The notes beneath the pieces were generated by a model that saw only the letters and a program-made list of their open reading frames with translations, ran no database searches and had not been told where the DNA came from. Shown here one piece after another: positions 10,908 through 21,895 of a DNA stretch of 64,000 nucleotides. This DNA is from Rhizomys pruinosus (lineage: Eukaryota > Chordata > Mammalia > Rodentia > Spalacidae), in assembly GCA_009823505.1 (NCBI GenBank), contig VZQC01006319.1:1250781-1314780 (forward strand), given 5' to 3'. How positions within the stretch are numbered: the first letter of the stretch is position 1; every line of letters begins with the position of its first letter. The translations under genes were made by a program, and so were the position numbers.

Positions 10908-11035
10908 GAGAGCCAGGCGTGGTAGTGCACACCGACAATCCAAACCCTCTGGACGCAAGGCAGGAGGATTGCCACCACTCCAAGTTTACATAATGAACAC
11001 CACGCCAGCTTGAGATAACCTAGCAAGGCCAAAAA
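10908..11035 (+). repeat. Degraded B1-like SINE
   Basis: Begins 'gagccaggcgtggtagtgca'; later 'caggaggattgcc' and 'cgccagcttgagataac' keep the B1 order. Old copy. Confidence 0.55.
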
Positions 11036-11504
11036 TGAAAGAAGGAAAAACCCACAGCTGGGGAAGGAGACGATAGGAAATGACCACACTGAGAACACAC
11101 TTCAAAGGTTCAGCCGACGGGATCTGCAGGCAGATTCAATGCAGAGTGAAAGCTGGAGAGAGCAGTCAATGCTCACTCAGGAGATCTACCTATAAAACAG
11201 GAAGGGTGGTGTCGAAATGGACTCTGGCAGCAAACACAGGGTAGGGGTGATCCCAAGTGAGGAACAGAGGAAGTCAAAGACAGCCGCAGAGTGGTCAGGA
11301 CAATGGCACTAGGCCGAGGCCCAAGCAGAAGTGTCATCCCACACCCCCAGCAAACAACAGCACTCAAAGCTTCACTTCCCATGCCTCACAAGGGAGAGGC
11401 CCAGGGAAGCTGGCTGTTGGAAACAGCAACATAAAAGATGCAAATGACCACTGAGGCAGAGGAGAATCCAGAGTGGACATGGAGGGTGACCCAGAAAGCA
11501 TTTT

Positions 11505-11745
11505 CAAGCTCGGCGTGCTAGCACAGGCCTATAATTCCAGTGCTGGGAAGATAGAGGCAGAAAGAAGTGTTACAAGTCTGAGGCCATCTTGGGCTACGTA
11601 GTGAGTTCAAAGCCAACTCCATCTACATATCAACTCTACACACCAACACCCTGTCACCAATAAGCCAAGGACAGTGGTAGAGCACTTGCCTGGCCTGAAC
11701 AAAGCCTTGTGTTCAATTCCCATCGACAGCATCAACTACAACAAA
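11505..11745 (+). repeat. Old B1 followed by ID-like unit
   Basis: The B1 part (about 11510-11640) has 'ggcctataattccagtgctg' and 'ttgggctacgtagtgagttc'. The ID-like part (about 11660-11745) has 'agtggtagagcacttgcctg' and 'gtgttcaattcccat', a tRNA-like B box. This could be a B1-ID composite or two adjacent insertions. Confidence 0.6.
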
Positions 11746-13160
11746 AAATGTGGTTCTTGAAAAGAGAGGTTCCCAGTGTTTTCGGCGCCACCTACCAGAG
11801 GAGCTAGAAGGGCTAAGCCTGACTCCAGACTGTGCCTCCATCCGGGCCTTCTGGTCCCACAGAAGAGCATCACTCATGGGGTGGTGGGGTGAGGGCAGGA
11901 TAAGAGTGGGGGGGAGAGAACAACCAACTCTTTGAAGAGAACAAGAATAGGGGGCGGCCATAGAGACACAGGCTCAAGGCTGGAGAGCTTTTTTCTTTAA
12001 GTTGATAGAAATAACAGCAAGCTGTAAACACCTTGGAGGGAGGTGGTTAGGGCTGGGGACAGAGTGGGCTAAACCAGGAGTGAGGTGTTTGTGCATGTGG
12101 AGAAGCTGGCAGAAGACAGGAACACAGACTGTGTAAGAAATTGCATTTCCTAAAGAAATCCCCTTGTCTCCAACATGGACAGTGATTTCAAAAGTCACTT
12201 CTTGTGAAGTGGGTTACACTGCCAGCCAGAGATGCGAGCACTAGGAATCCCAATGAATATTTGTTGACTGACTGATTTTCAAGCAGAGTTCCTGCTGAAC
12301 ATGAACATGCTGAGGGTCGCTGATAATTGGGAACATGTGGTTGCACCCACCTGGTGAGCCAGAGCCCTTAGAATCCATTTCTCCCCATTTCCTTCCACCT
12401 GTAGCCAGCCCTCAGCCCGGCCTCCATTTCAATTATCACTTCAAAATTGGTGAGGCCTATATTAATGAGATTTCTCTGCGCTCACAGCTCAAGATTAAAA
12501 TTGATGTTGTACCCAAATGCAAGTCGATGAAAGATGGCTGGGTGAAGCAGACACTGATAAACAATTTGTCCACAGTAGCTTGTGCAAGAGAGACCAGCTG
12601 GGCCTCCATGTTCCCGAGTTTTGCTTAACCCTGGTGGTCACTGTGGCTTCAGAACCTGCACAGCCAATCCTGAGGGAAATTGAGCCCAGTGTTGTCAAAG
12701 CTAGAGTCCTGCTTAACAGGCTTGCTTAACGAAAAAGTAGGCCTCGGCGTCATGAGGCTTCTACCATCACCACTGTACACAGTCACCCAGGTACCCTGGG
12801 AAAGGGGGCAAAATCTGTTTTCCCTCTCCATTCTCCCTTCTTTTCTTCCTTCTTTCCTTTTTTCCCTCAGTCGCTTCCTTCCTCACCCCCCTCCTTCTTC
12901 CTTCAAAATGGCCCAAAGAATGCTTCTCATGATGTTCTATACCAACAGGGCCTATAGCAAGCCACAGCCAGGAATGAGAAAGACAGGACTCCCCAGCTCT
13001 GAGCACAGACCCAGGACCCTCCTTCCTACCTCTTAGACCTTGCAGCCCCAGCATACAAGCTTTACCTGAGGTCACTACAGTTACAAGAAGGCTGTTAGCC
13101 TCCCAGCATTAGTCAGTCAAAACCTGCAGCCAGAGTCAAGACCACCATCTCTACCTTGAG
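11746..13160. other. Spacer of about 1.4 kb, partly candidate conserved DNA
   Basis: No SINE or LTR recognised. The AT-moderate part at about 12240-12700 has few low-complexity words and looks single-copy (see findings). A TTCC/TTTC-rich patch lies at 12825-12900. Confidence 0.4.
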
Positions 13161-13162
13161 CC

Positions 13163-13290
13163 TGTGTTCGTGTGCGTGCGTGTGCGTGCGTGTGTGTGTG
13201 TGTGTGTGTGCGTGTGTGTCTGTGTGTGTGTGTGCATGTGTGTATGTGTGCATGTGTGTATGTCTGTGTGTGTATGTGTACATATGCCTC
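13163..13290. repeat. (TG)n / (TGCG)n microsatellite
   Basis: Dominantly TG units with interspersed TGCG and TGTATG variants over about 125 bp. The long Val/Cys-rich frame here is compositional. Confidence 0.95.
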
Positions 13291-13389
13291 TAGATGCATG
13301 TAGAGAACAACAGTCAACATCGTGTCTTCTACTTTTTCTTGCTTCTAGAATATTTGTGTGTTATATTCTGCATGGATGTGTACTATGCT

Positions 13390-13950
13390 GTATGTAGGGA
13401 GGGGTGTATGTACATGTGAGGACACTTTTATGCACACATAGGAGGGTGGAGACCAAAGGCCAATCTCAGGTGTCTCCCTTGACGCCTCCTCACCTTCACT
13501 TTTTAAAAATTGTATTTATTATTTTTATTTTATGTGTATAAGTGTATTTCCTACATGTATGTAAGTGCACTGTGTCGTGCAATGCTTGTAGAGGACAGAA
13601 GAGGGTGTAGGATGCCCTGCAATTGAGGTTATAGATAGTTGCTAGCCATGTGGGTGCTAGGAACTGAACCCGAGTCCTCTACAGGAGCGACCGGTGTTCT
13701 TAGCCACTGTGTCATTCTCTAGGCCCCTCCTCACCTTCACTTTTCGAGAGAGTCTCTCCCTGAGCCTCAAGCTCAGGTTCAGGTAGGCTGGCTGGCCCGG
13801 GGCAGGGCGGGTGTTTCAGGGCTCCATAGTCTCTGACATTGCAGGACTGGGGTTACAGTGTGTGCTGCTCTACCTGACTTCACTTAGGTCTAGGAGATCT
13901 GAGCATGCTTGCATAGCAAGCACTTTACTCACTGATGTCCCCAGGCCCCT
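13390..13950 (-). repeat. B4-type composite SINE, minus strand, split by a B2
   Basis: The left part (to 13503) and right part (from 13726) are joined by a 19-bp duplicated target word (13485-13503 and 13726-13744, cctcctcaccttcactttt). The right part holds the B1-like 'gagagagtctctccctgagc' and ends in a tRNA-like head. Confidence 0.75.
13504..13725 (-). repeat. B2 SINE, older copy, nested in a B4-type SINE
   Basis: Minus strand, tail at 13504. Middle words 'gtgtcgtgcaatgcttgtag' and 'gtgggtgctaggaactgaac' identify B2. Exact 19-bp target-site duplication on both sides. Confidence 0.9.
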
Positions 13951-15131
13951 TGAGCCTCTTTTTTTTCCTGCCGCCTTTTGGAGAAGCCCCAAGCAAACAT
14001 CTTGTGCTTCATAGGTCTAGTACAGAAATGGCCAGAAGTGACCATCCCCTGGTGGAACTCATGGCTGCCTGGAAATGGGAACCTCATTTTTCTATATGTC
14101 CAGCATGGAGGACGCCAGCCACCAGAACCAGTAATAGAGTGAGAGCTTTAGGGTCCACAGGAAGCATCTCAAAAGGTCCTTCCACAGTGTGCGGTGGGCT
14201 CTTCCATGGGGAACATCCCAAAGGACCTGTCTTATGGGAAAGGGCTGAGGTGCAGAGTCATGAGATGACCTGAGCACCGTCATCTCACTACAAGCTCCTT
14301 ATGGAATATCCTCCTTGTCAGGATGGGAAGACCAGGTGCAGAAGGGAATGCTTCTGAACATGCTTACCCAAGGAGGCACCAGACCCCACTACAGAACCCG
14401 CCTTGGTCTACCTGTAATCCCCAACTGAGGGCTTAGAGTCAAAAACCAGATCCACGGCTAATCATTGTTGCAAAACCTGAATTATCACAGAACTTGGAGA
14501 GCTAACCCTAGACAGATGGTGAGTCCAGTACACAAAAACAAACCCTACGTGGCACTGGGGGATGTTGCCAAGGGACAAAAGAGGCGACAATTTTATTCAA
14601 AATCAGAATCTGTACCCAGCTGTGCTTCCAGCCAGCACATCCTAACCCGAGGCCAGACAAGGCCACCAACACAACAACCATTTTTCTTTGCCAGTGAGGC
14701 CTGAGGAATGACCCGGAGGCCGAGGTAATAGAAAACAAGTAGCATTCTGCCCCCACCCCCCAGAACCCTAGGAACAGACACGGCCATGGGGGGAAAGTTT
14801 ATTTTTCCTGAGCCGCCGGAAGATCACCTGATGTTGCCATCAACATGGATTATTTTGAACTAGGCACCCTCCCTCCTCCGCTCCTCCCCTCCCAACACCT
14901 GAACCAACACCGCTGACCTTCACAGGGAACAGCAAATGTCTCATGGGAGGGGGACCTGTGTGACCTGTTCCTGTCCTGGCTAAGCTAGTTACAAGTTGAA
15001 ACTTCAGTATGCTTTCACCTGGTACCCACTTCAAATACACCCTGCAGGGTCTGCAAAATGGGTTTGTGTTCTGTGGATGAGGTCTGATTAGAACCCAAAG
15101 ATGGAGCTCCTGAGCAAATGCCAGAGCATGG
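13951..15131. other. Spacer of about 1.2 kb, nothing recognised
   Basis: Mixed sequence with several 60-110-aa frames on both strands and no family resemblance. No clear SINE or LTR. Confidence 0.45.
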
Positions 15132-15625
15132 ACTTTGGCAGAAAAGGCAAGGTGGGGAAGTTGCTGTGTAGGATGTCCCACACGCCCAGGAGTGAGTGGA
15201 GATCCATACCTGTTCCACCCCCTCCACCCCTAACATCTTTGCCCCTCTTCCTCTTTGGTCAAATCCGGGGGGTGGGGGTGGGGGGCTGTTGATTGGATCA
15301 CCCTGTCTTTCCTAGATCTGGACTGATAGACTTTGCTTTGCTGGAGGCTCAAGGTATGACTCCGTGGGCCTCGGGACCACTTTGGCAGAAAAGGCAAGGT
15401 GGGGAAGTTGCTGTGTAGGATGTCCCACACGCCCAGGAGTGAGTGGAGATCCATACCTGTTCCACCCCCTCCAACCCTAACATCTTTGCCCCTCTTCCTC
15501 TTTGGTCAAATCCGGGGGGTGGGGGTGGGGGGCTGTTGATTGGATCACCCTGTCTTTCCTAGATCTGGACTGATAGACTTTGCTTTGCTGGAGGCTCAAG
15601 GTATGACTCCGTGGGCCTCGGGACC
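15132..15625. repeat. 247-bp direct tandem duplication (two units)
   Basis: Unit 1 is 15132-15378 and unit 2 is 15379-15625. I see one substitution between them (ccctccacccc versus ccctccaaccc). Each carries the G-rich run ggggggtgggggtgggggg. No gap or low-quality base marks the junction. Confidence 0.95.
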
Positions 15626-17091
15626 CTTTCCCCAGGCCTGGCACACAGCCTCCACCAAAGTAATTGGAAAAATTCCTCCACCCCCAGAAGCTTCTCAGCC
15701 AGAGCTGTTCCAGGGAGACAGGATGCTCAGGGCTGCGAGTACCTTTGCAGATGCACGAGGCACTTGCTCATCACTTGTTTGCTATGCATAAGATTGCCAC
15801 GCATGACTGGCGATTTTCCCTCATAAACAGATGCCCCAAACTTCCTGCCTCTCTCCCTCTGTTAAACCCAACCCAACATCTGGCCATCTGTGTGGAGGCG
15901 CGATTCCATGGGGGGCCGTGGAGGGGTGCGGGGGAAGGAGACACAGTCCAGGGAGCAGAGCTTAGCCCTACGGAAACTTTGCCGGGACTCGTGGCCAATT
16001 CAGCATTCCCAAGGCTGGATGTCTTCCTTGACAAAGTGGGGGACAGGAGGCTGGTCTCCCCCCTCCTGCCGGCCCAGCAAGGCTGCTGGGAAGGGAAAAG
16101 GGAACTGGAAGTGCTTTGGAAATTACAAATGGCAACATCAAACCTTAAGATACAGAAAAATAGCACTGGTGTCTTACAGGGAACCGTCAGGCCACTCTTG
16201 GAAGATTCTGGATCCAGTTGGACCTCCCCGTGACTTCAATGGCTGAAGAGTCAGGCAGAGTGTCACAGTGACAGTAAAAACAATAATGAGCATTGTTCTC
16301 AAGTCCTCTGCAGACCTGAACCCTGCGGGCCGTGCAACTCTCCTTAAGTTCTAGCCACCCTCAGTGCATCAAGAAGCTAGGTAACAGTCCTCCTCCAACT
16401 CAAAACCCAGGTCTGGCTGACTCCAGCAATGAGTGCTTCCCTGGCCAGATGTAAATCCTCCCGCTAATGCAATCTTAAGGGACTCCCTTCCCTCAGTTTC
16501 CCTTCCAGTCTAAAGAGGACTAGCAAGGGACTAGAGGCTGTTGAGTCCCCTCCAGCTGGGACAAACACTGATCCAGGGAAAGAAACCTGAAGGAATGCAA
16601 ATTGCAAAGTCTTAGAGGAAGCACTTTAGTGACTATGCTTCCGGCTGCTTCCTGGCTGAGTGATTTTTCTCCTGCTGTGGGATGGGCTTTCTGGAGGGAA
16701 GCACTTCCTGTTGCTCAGTTTATAGCCCCCAGTTCAGAGGACTCTTGCTTCTAATACGCCAGCAAGTGCCTGGAGGCAAGTTGTTGTCAAATGAGGGGAA
16801 AGATTTTTTTAAAGCTAATATCCCCCTCCTCTTTTTTTTTTTATTTTATTTTTTTTATTGTCCTTTGCCTCCCAGACTCAGATTTGAAACCCTGTTGTCA
16901 AGGCAACACTAGGTTTCTCTCTTTGCACTCTAATGTCTCAATGGGGGTATCCATGGCAACAAGAATACCTCATGTTTTCAAAGTCGGTGACCCTCCCAAA
17001 GCTTCAGGACTTGTATAGTTAAATTATGTTTAGACAACTTTTTTTTTAAACGCAGCAACCAGTTCAGTATCCAATAAGCCTCATAAGTGAT
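15626..17091. other. Spacer of about 1.5 kb, nothing recognised
   Basis: Includes a 189-aa open frame (15664-16233) overlapping a 131-aa antisense and a 118-aa sense frame. The overlapping open frames suggest GC composition rather than coding, and I see no domain. A T-rich patch lies at 16828-16860. Confidence 0.45.
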
Positions 17092-17290
17092 GTCTGTAAT
17101 AGTAAGTTTTTGCTGAGTAACAAATAACCCCAAAATTTGGTGAGTTCAAACAATAAGCATTTCTCATAGCTCTGACAGTCATCTAAGTGGCTCCTCTAAG
17201 TTTAGCTGGGCTCATTCAACCCTCTTATCTCGGCTGAGCTCCTAGGTATTGAGCACCTGACTTCAGGCTGATTCAAGATCGCCTTACTTA
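17092..17290 (+). repeat. Ancient interspersed repeat fragment, class unassigned
   Basis: The words 'tgctgagtaacaaataaccc' and 'gtttagctgggctcattcaa' follow the order of an old mammalian repeat family with this 5' motif. Likely the same family as 915-1215. Confidence 0.5.
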
Positions 17291-17397
17291 GGACAATAGG
17301 TCTCTCCTCCAACAAAAGTTCCCATCCTGAGAAAGCTGTCCCAGGCCTTTTTACTTGGAGGCATGGAGGTTACTGAGAAGTGCAGGCATGGTGTGGG

Positions 17398-17420
17398 GGC
17401 GGGGGGGGGGGGGGGGGTGT
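17398..17420. repeat. Poly(G) run
   Basis: A run of about 17 G after 'gtgggggc'. Its length is unreliable in any sequencing method; the plus strand could form a G-quadruplex. Confidence 0.9.
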
Positions 17421-18079
17421 GATGAATAAGCCGAAGTCCACAGCTCTTGAGGCTCAGGTTTGGAACTGGCCTGTTGACACTTGTACCACATTCTGTGCTC
17501 AAGACAGTTTCATGTCAGGCCTGCTCTGGTAAAGAGACAGGCTCCTGTAGACACAGTGTGGGAGGGGAGGGGTGGAGGGCAGTGGCCATCTTTGGAGACC
17601 ACCTTCCACATCTCCTTTCACATGTGTGAGGAGATCCAGTGCCAGCTGCCTGTGCCCTGAGCTTCAGTGGCTACAGAGAAGCCTTGGTAGAGATGGAACA
17701 GAAGCCTTGGGATTCGCAACTCTCCTTCGTTAGAAAGTTCTCTATTTCCCTGTTCCTCAGACACAGCTGCTTCTGTCTATATTGCCGGAACAGTCCACTT
17801 GAGTCCACATAGACTGGGAACACAGTGAGCCCCCCCCCCAATAGAGCGATGCCGTCACCAAGAAAAGAGACACTGAGTGCTAGACAGCCCAAAACAACAG
17901 ATGATATGGCACCCTCCTCCCCTACCACCAGCCAGGAAGCAGAAGCCTACGCTAGGTCAGTGGCTGGCTCTTTATCAAGAGGAATTGGGGGGGATTCTTA
18001 GTAGGTAAAACTCTTCCTGTGTAAAATGCTAGCAAATTTCAGAGTTCTGGCAAAACTACTTTTTAAAAAACAAACTCTA
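17421..18079. other. Spacer, nothing recognised
   Basis: No repeat family or gene signal; a C run lies at about 17830. Confidence 0.45.
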
Positions 18080-18265
18080 GGGCTGAGGGTGTAGCTCACT
18101 TGGCAGAGTGCTTGCATAGCAGGCACAAAGCCCTGACGTTGATCCCCAGCACTGTAGACCCCAAGCGTAGTGGTGCATAAGGAGTCCCAGGCAGGAGGAT
18201 CAGAGGGTTGAGATTATGCTTGGTTACACAGAAAGTTCAAGTCCAGCCTGGTTCAAAAGCAAACT
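18080..18265 (+). repeat. ID-B1 composite SINE (B4 group)
   Basis: ID head 'gtgtagctcacttggcagag' with B box-like 'gttgatccccagcactg', joined to a degraded B1 body ending 'aagtccagcctggttcaaaa'. Confidence 0.75.
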
Positions 18266-18835
18266 AATAAGTAAATTATTCCAAAAAGCTAGACAGTCTT
18301 AATCCTGGACTAGGCCATGAACTGTCTCATTCCCCAGACTATGGAGGCCTGCTGGGCTGCAGAGGGTCGTGAGCCCAGTCCTCCCCCTTGTGGGACTTAC
18401 CAGCACTCCAGCAACATGATGAAAGCTACCGCCCTCTAAAAGGTGTTGGCTACATGCCAGCGGCTACCTTCAGTGAACAAGTATTAGCTAGCTTCCTGAT
18501 TATTCAAGATTCTTCTGATAGCAAGTGACAGAAATCCAGCCTAGACTTCCATTCTGATGCACTCAGGGCCTTGTGACCAAGTTCCTCAGACAAGTTCAGA
18601 TGCAGTCAAATAAGGGTGTCAGATGTACCTGAGGCCACACCCCGTCCATCTTTCTGATCTCAGACCCAGTTGATCCCAGTGCGAGTTCATTAGTAGAATA
18701 CCATAGGCCAGCCTTACTACAGAACCCAACATCTCTGAGACCTCAGAGATGTTTGGACAATGAAGGACTTAGGGAATGAAAGATGATGAAGAACTTTCTG
18801 GAGGGCCATCATGGAGTTTGTCTTAAGAGCTTTTG

Positions 18836-18920
18836 AGCCTAGGTGTGGCTGAGGCAGGAGGACTTTGAGTTCAAAAGCAGCCTAGGCTACAAAGTGAGAC
18901 CATGTCTTAAAAAAAACAGT
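18836..18920 (+). repeat. Partial B1 SINE
   Basis: 'cctaggtgtggctgaggcag' then 'gagttcaaaagcagcctagg' and 'gtgagaccatgtcttaaaaa'. The first half is partly missing. Confidence 0.7.
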
Positions 18921-19210
18921 GGGCTGAGAAGATGGTTCAGTAAGAAGAATGCTTGCCATTTAAGTATGAGAATCTGAGTTCACATTGCATAACACCTGGA
19001 AGTGCCTGTAATCTCAGCACTGGGGGGTCGGGGGTGGGAGCAGAAACAAGAAGATCCCACGGGGGGCCTGTGGGCCTGCCTGTCTACCCAAGTGGGAAGC
19101 TCCAAATTCAATGAGAGACTCTGTTTTGAAACCTAAGGTGGAGAGTGATTAAGGAACACAATGTCAATTCTTGGCCTTTATGACCCCCAAATGTGCACAC
19201 AGGTGACCAC
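18921..19210 (+). repeat. B4-type composite SINE
   Basis: tRNA-like head gggctgagaagatggttcag, B1-like middle (cctgtaatctcagcactggg) and a terminal 'ggtggagagtgattaaggaa' block before an ACA-rich tail. Same architecture as 3513-3806. Confidence 0.75.
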
Positions 19211-19389
19211 ATACATACACATGCAAATAATAATAAAGCAGGCAAACAAACAAACAAAAACAAAAAAGACCTGGAGAATTATGTTGAGTGCCTTTGGCTC
19301 CAGTAGGACAAAGCCAGAGCCTGTTCTCAGCCAGAGGCAAGCAGAGGGTTAAACCACGTCCCCAGAGCAGCATCCACGCGCCTCTTCAG

Positions 19390-19690
19390 TCTGCACCCCC
19401 GTCACCCACCGTCCCACCGCCTGCTCTCTGTGCGTCAGCCGGAATTGGATATTCTTCGCTATTTGCCCTTCACAGTGCTCTGTCGCATTTTGGAATAAGC
19501 CATTGGATCTGCTGTGAACCTTTGCCTCCAGCTGCTATGGCCTCCTCTCTAATCCCCCATGACTCATCCACTTTAAAATTCCCGCTTTCCTCCCACTTCC
19601 TGAAATGTCAGGAGTGTGCTGTCACCACATAATCAAATCTCTAATCCCCAAATTGAAAGCCTATTCTTTAAAGGTGATTGTTTTAAACCT
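19390..19690. promoter_or_regulatory. Candidate conserved non-coding element 1
   Basis: SINE-free, balanced composition, dense in recognisable motifs: AP-1 TGACTCA at 19560-19566, an ETS-like cacttcctg at 19594-19602 and a TEAD-like ggaata at 19492. The look is that of a mammalian enhancer, but conservation cannot be tested here. Confidence 0.35.

Positions 19691-19693
<3 letters not shown>

Positions 19694-19730
<37 letters not shown>
19694..19730. repeat. (AC)n microsatellite
   Basis: About 18 uninterrupted AC units. Confidence 0.98.
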
Positions 19731-19732
<2 letters not shown>

Positions 19733-19809
19733 GCACCTTGAAGCATAAAATCACAACGGATCGGGAAGGGAAGATGCCACACTGACAGGCCTCTCAGGTC
19801 TGTCTGCAC

Positions 19810-20200
19810 TTACTTTTTATTAGTTTTTAAAGTAACCTGCAGAAAGGATGCAAGGCCGGTGAGATTTCATTTCCGTTATCTCGCTGGTGTGAGAAAAACA
19901 GTGGCTCAAAGGCGTCACCCTGTGTAACCCCAGAACAGCTTTGTTTCTTATCCAAGACTTAATAAGATAAATCCTTGTCTGATCTGTATAATAAAGCAGC
20001 TTTTTATGAAATATCCTTTAGATCGGCAGCAAGTTCAACGGCAGCAAAGTTGACAACAAAGCAATATGTCAAAATTGATTCATCGCCTGCATCTTTAATG
20101 CTTTTAGATCATTTTCTAGTTCACAAACCTGCTGATTTTCCTTGAGGAGGCTCCATTTTTCTCTAAATTTGATATGAGGAAATTGAACCCATGAGAGAAA
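19810..20200. promoter_or_regulatory. Candidate conserved non-coding element 2
   Basis: AT-leaning, complex, repeat-free sequence with GATA-like (aataagataaat), MEF2/POU-like AT words and several CpGs in an AT context (gatcggcagcaagttcaacg). Together with element 1 this is the longest stretch without recognised repeats that looks constrained. Function is inference only. Confidence 0.35.
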
Positions 20201-20337
20201 ATAGGAGGCTAGGTCACTTTGTGGTCAAGGGGCAGGTGATTGGCCATTTCAGTAAGCAGATGCTTTCAGCCTAGTGCAAAGTTTTCTTCTCTCTCCCTGG
20301 GCTCTGTCTACTTTTTGTTGTCTGGTTTGGGTAGGTT

Positions 20338-20545
20338 TGTTTTTTTGTTTTGTTTTGTTTTTTTGTTTTTGCATTGCTTTTGTTTTTTGACAGAAGTGGG
20401 AGAGGCTGTTATTTTCTGAAGAGTCTCATGGTGTAGCCTGGACACTGGCCTGGAACTCACTATGTAGCTCAGGCTAGCTTTGAACTCATACCCCTCCTGA
20501 TTCTTTCTGCCTCTTAAGTGCTGCAGCGCAGGTAGACACCAAACC
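20338..20545 (-). repeat. B1-like SINE, minus strand, with (TTTTG)n tail
   Basis: TTTTG-rich start, then 'gtgtagcctggacactggcc' and 'tggaactcactatgtagctc', the reverse complement of the B1 body. Ends near 'ttaagtgctgcag'. Confidence 0.75.
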
Positions 20546-21620
20546 CTCCTGTCTGTTTTGTGGCACATGCATAACTCCACTCTGCCATGCTTTAGGAAGT
20601 CTACGGTACTGAATCCAATGGCTGTTACAGGCACTTCAGAGTTACTCTCCAGGAGGAAGTCACCCCAAGCTTCCCATCCCCATGGAGGCCACACCTTGGT
20701 CACACCCCACCAGTGTGCTTTGCTCTTGGTCATAGAACAGATCTGACTGAATAGGCAAGTAAATAAATCAGATCTTTCTTAAGATTCCTTTCAAAGCCTA
20801 ACCAGCAGCCCCTGAATTGAGAGGTTGCATCACCCCAAATCCTGATTTTGTGCTTCCCAAGGCTGCTTCCAGAATGCTCAGTAGCCTCTGAGATTCTCAG
20901 GAAAAGCTAATCTCAAGCATGGTAAAAAGATAATCCTGGAGAGAGTGCTGGCTGTGTGGCATCTACATCTTTCTCAACAGTTCTCCAACATCGACAGAGT
21001 GTGTTAAAGACACTGCAGAGAGCTAATCCTTTTAGAGCTGGGCTGCAGTTGGATGCAGGACCAGGCCACCTGTCCATCCCATCATCCAAGCCATGAGACT
21101 TCTGCATGGGCCTCTTTCTCTTTTTACTCAGTGAGCTCCACAGTCCCACACTTAGCAATGTGACGATGACCTTCACATGGTTTCCTGCTTCTTCTTTCTC
21201 TTGGTGCCATCTTCTCCTCCAAGGCAGCTGGCAAGTGAGCCAAGAAGACATAGCACTATTGTCCCCTGAGAGCAGAAAGCCTGCCTGTTACCAGTTCCCC
21301 AGAGTTGGCTCAGGGGGCACAATCCTGCAGATTGTGTCTGGCTAGCACTTGAAGGCTTCATGACAGATTAGGGGACAGCATCCTCTGAGGATATTAACAA
21401 GCCAGCATGATGTCTTAGCAGAAATAAAGATTTATGTGGCCCAGAGCTAAATGGATTCTTGGAAGGCTAAGGCCGATGGGTCCCTGATGGCCACCACAGG
21501 GGGTGAGGTCAAAGCAGTCCCTCTCAATGGAAGCTGGGCTTGTTACCATCCTGTCTGCTGTCCCACTAACACTTAAAAGCAGGAACTTGGAGGGCAGAGG
21601 GCCTCTGACTGTCCTGTTGA
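20546..21620. other. Spacer of about 1.1 kb, nothing recognised
   Basis: No SINE or LTR seen; short open frames on both strands without support. Confidence 0.45.
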
Positions 21621-21634
21621 AAATAAGATCTCAG

Positions 21635-21895
21635 GGGCTGGAGAGATGGCCTAGCGGTTAAGAGCGCCGACCGCTCTTGCAGAGGACCCGGGTTCGATCC
21701 CCAGCACCCACATGGCGGCTGAGAACCGTCTGAAGCTCCAATTCCAGGAGAACTCCAGTTCCAGGGGAATCCAAGACCCTCTTCTGAACTCCGCGGCGTT
21801 GCACGACACGGGTGCACAGACCTGCATGCAGACAGTACATTCATACACATACAGAAATAAATAAAATTAAAAAAAAAAAAAAAAAAAAAAGAAAG
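21635..21895 (+). repeat. B2 SINE, young CpG-rich subfamily
   Basis: Full-length with A-box region (tggcctagcggttaagagc), B box gggttcgatccc, duplicated 17-bp block and a 22-A tail. Target-site duplication aataagatctcag at 21622-21634 and 21896-21908. Internal Pol III promoter looks intact. Confidence 0.95.

Noticed and set aside
15664..16233. 189-aa open frame as a candidate gene
   Set aside because: It overlaps long open frames on both strands, has no domain, signal peptide or splice evidence, and starts inside GC-rich spacer.
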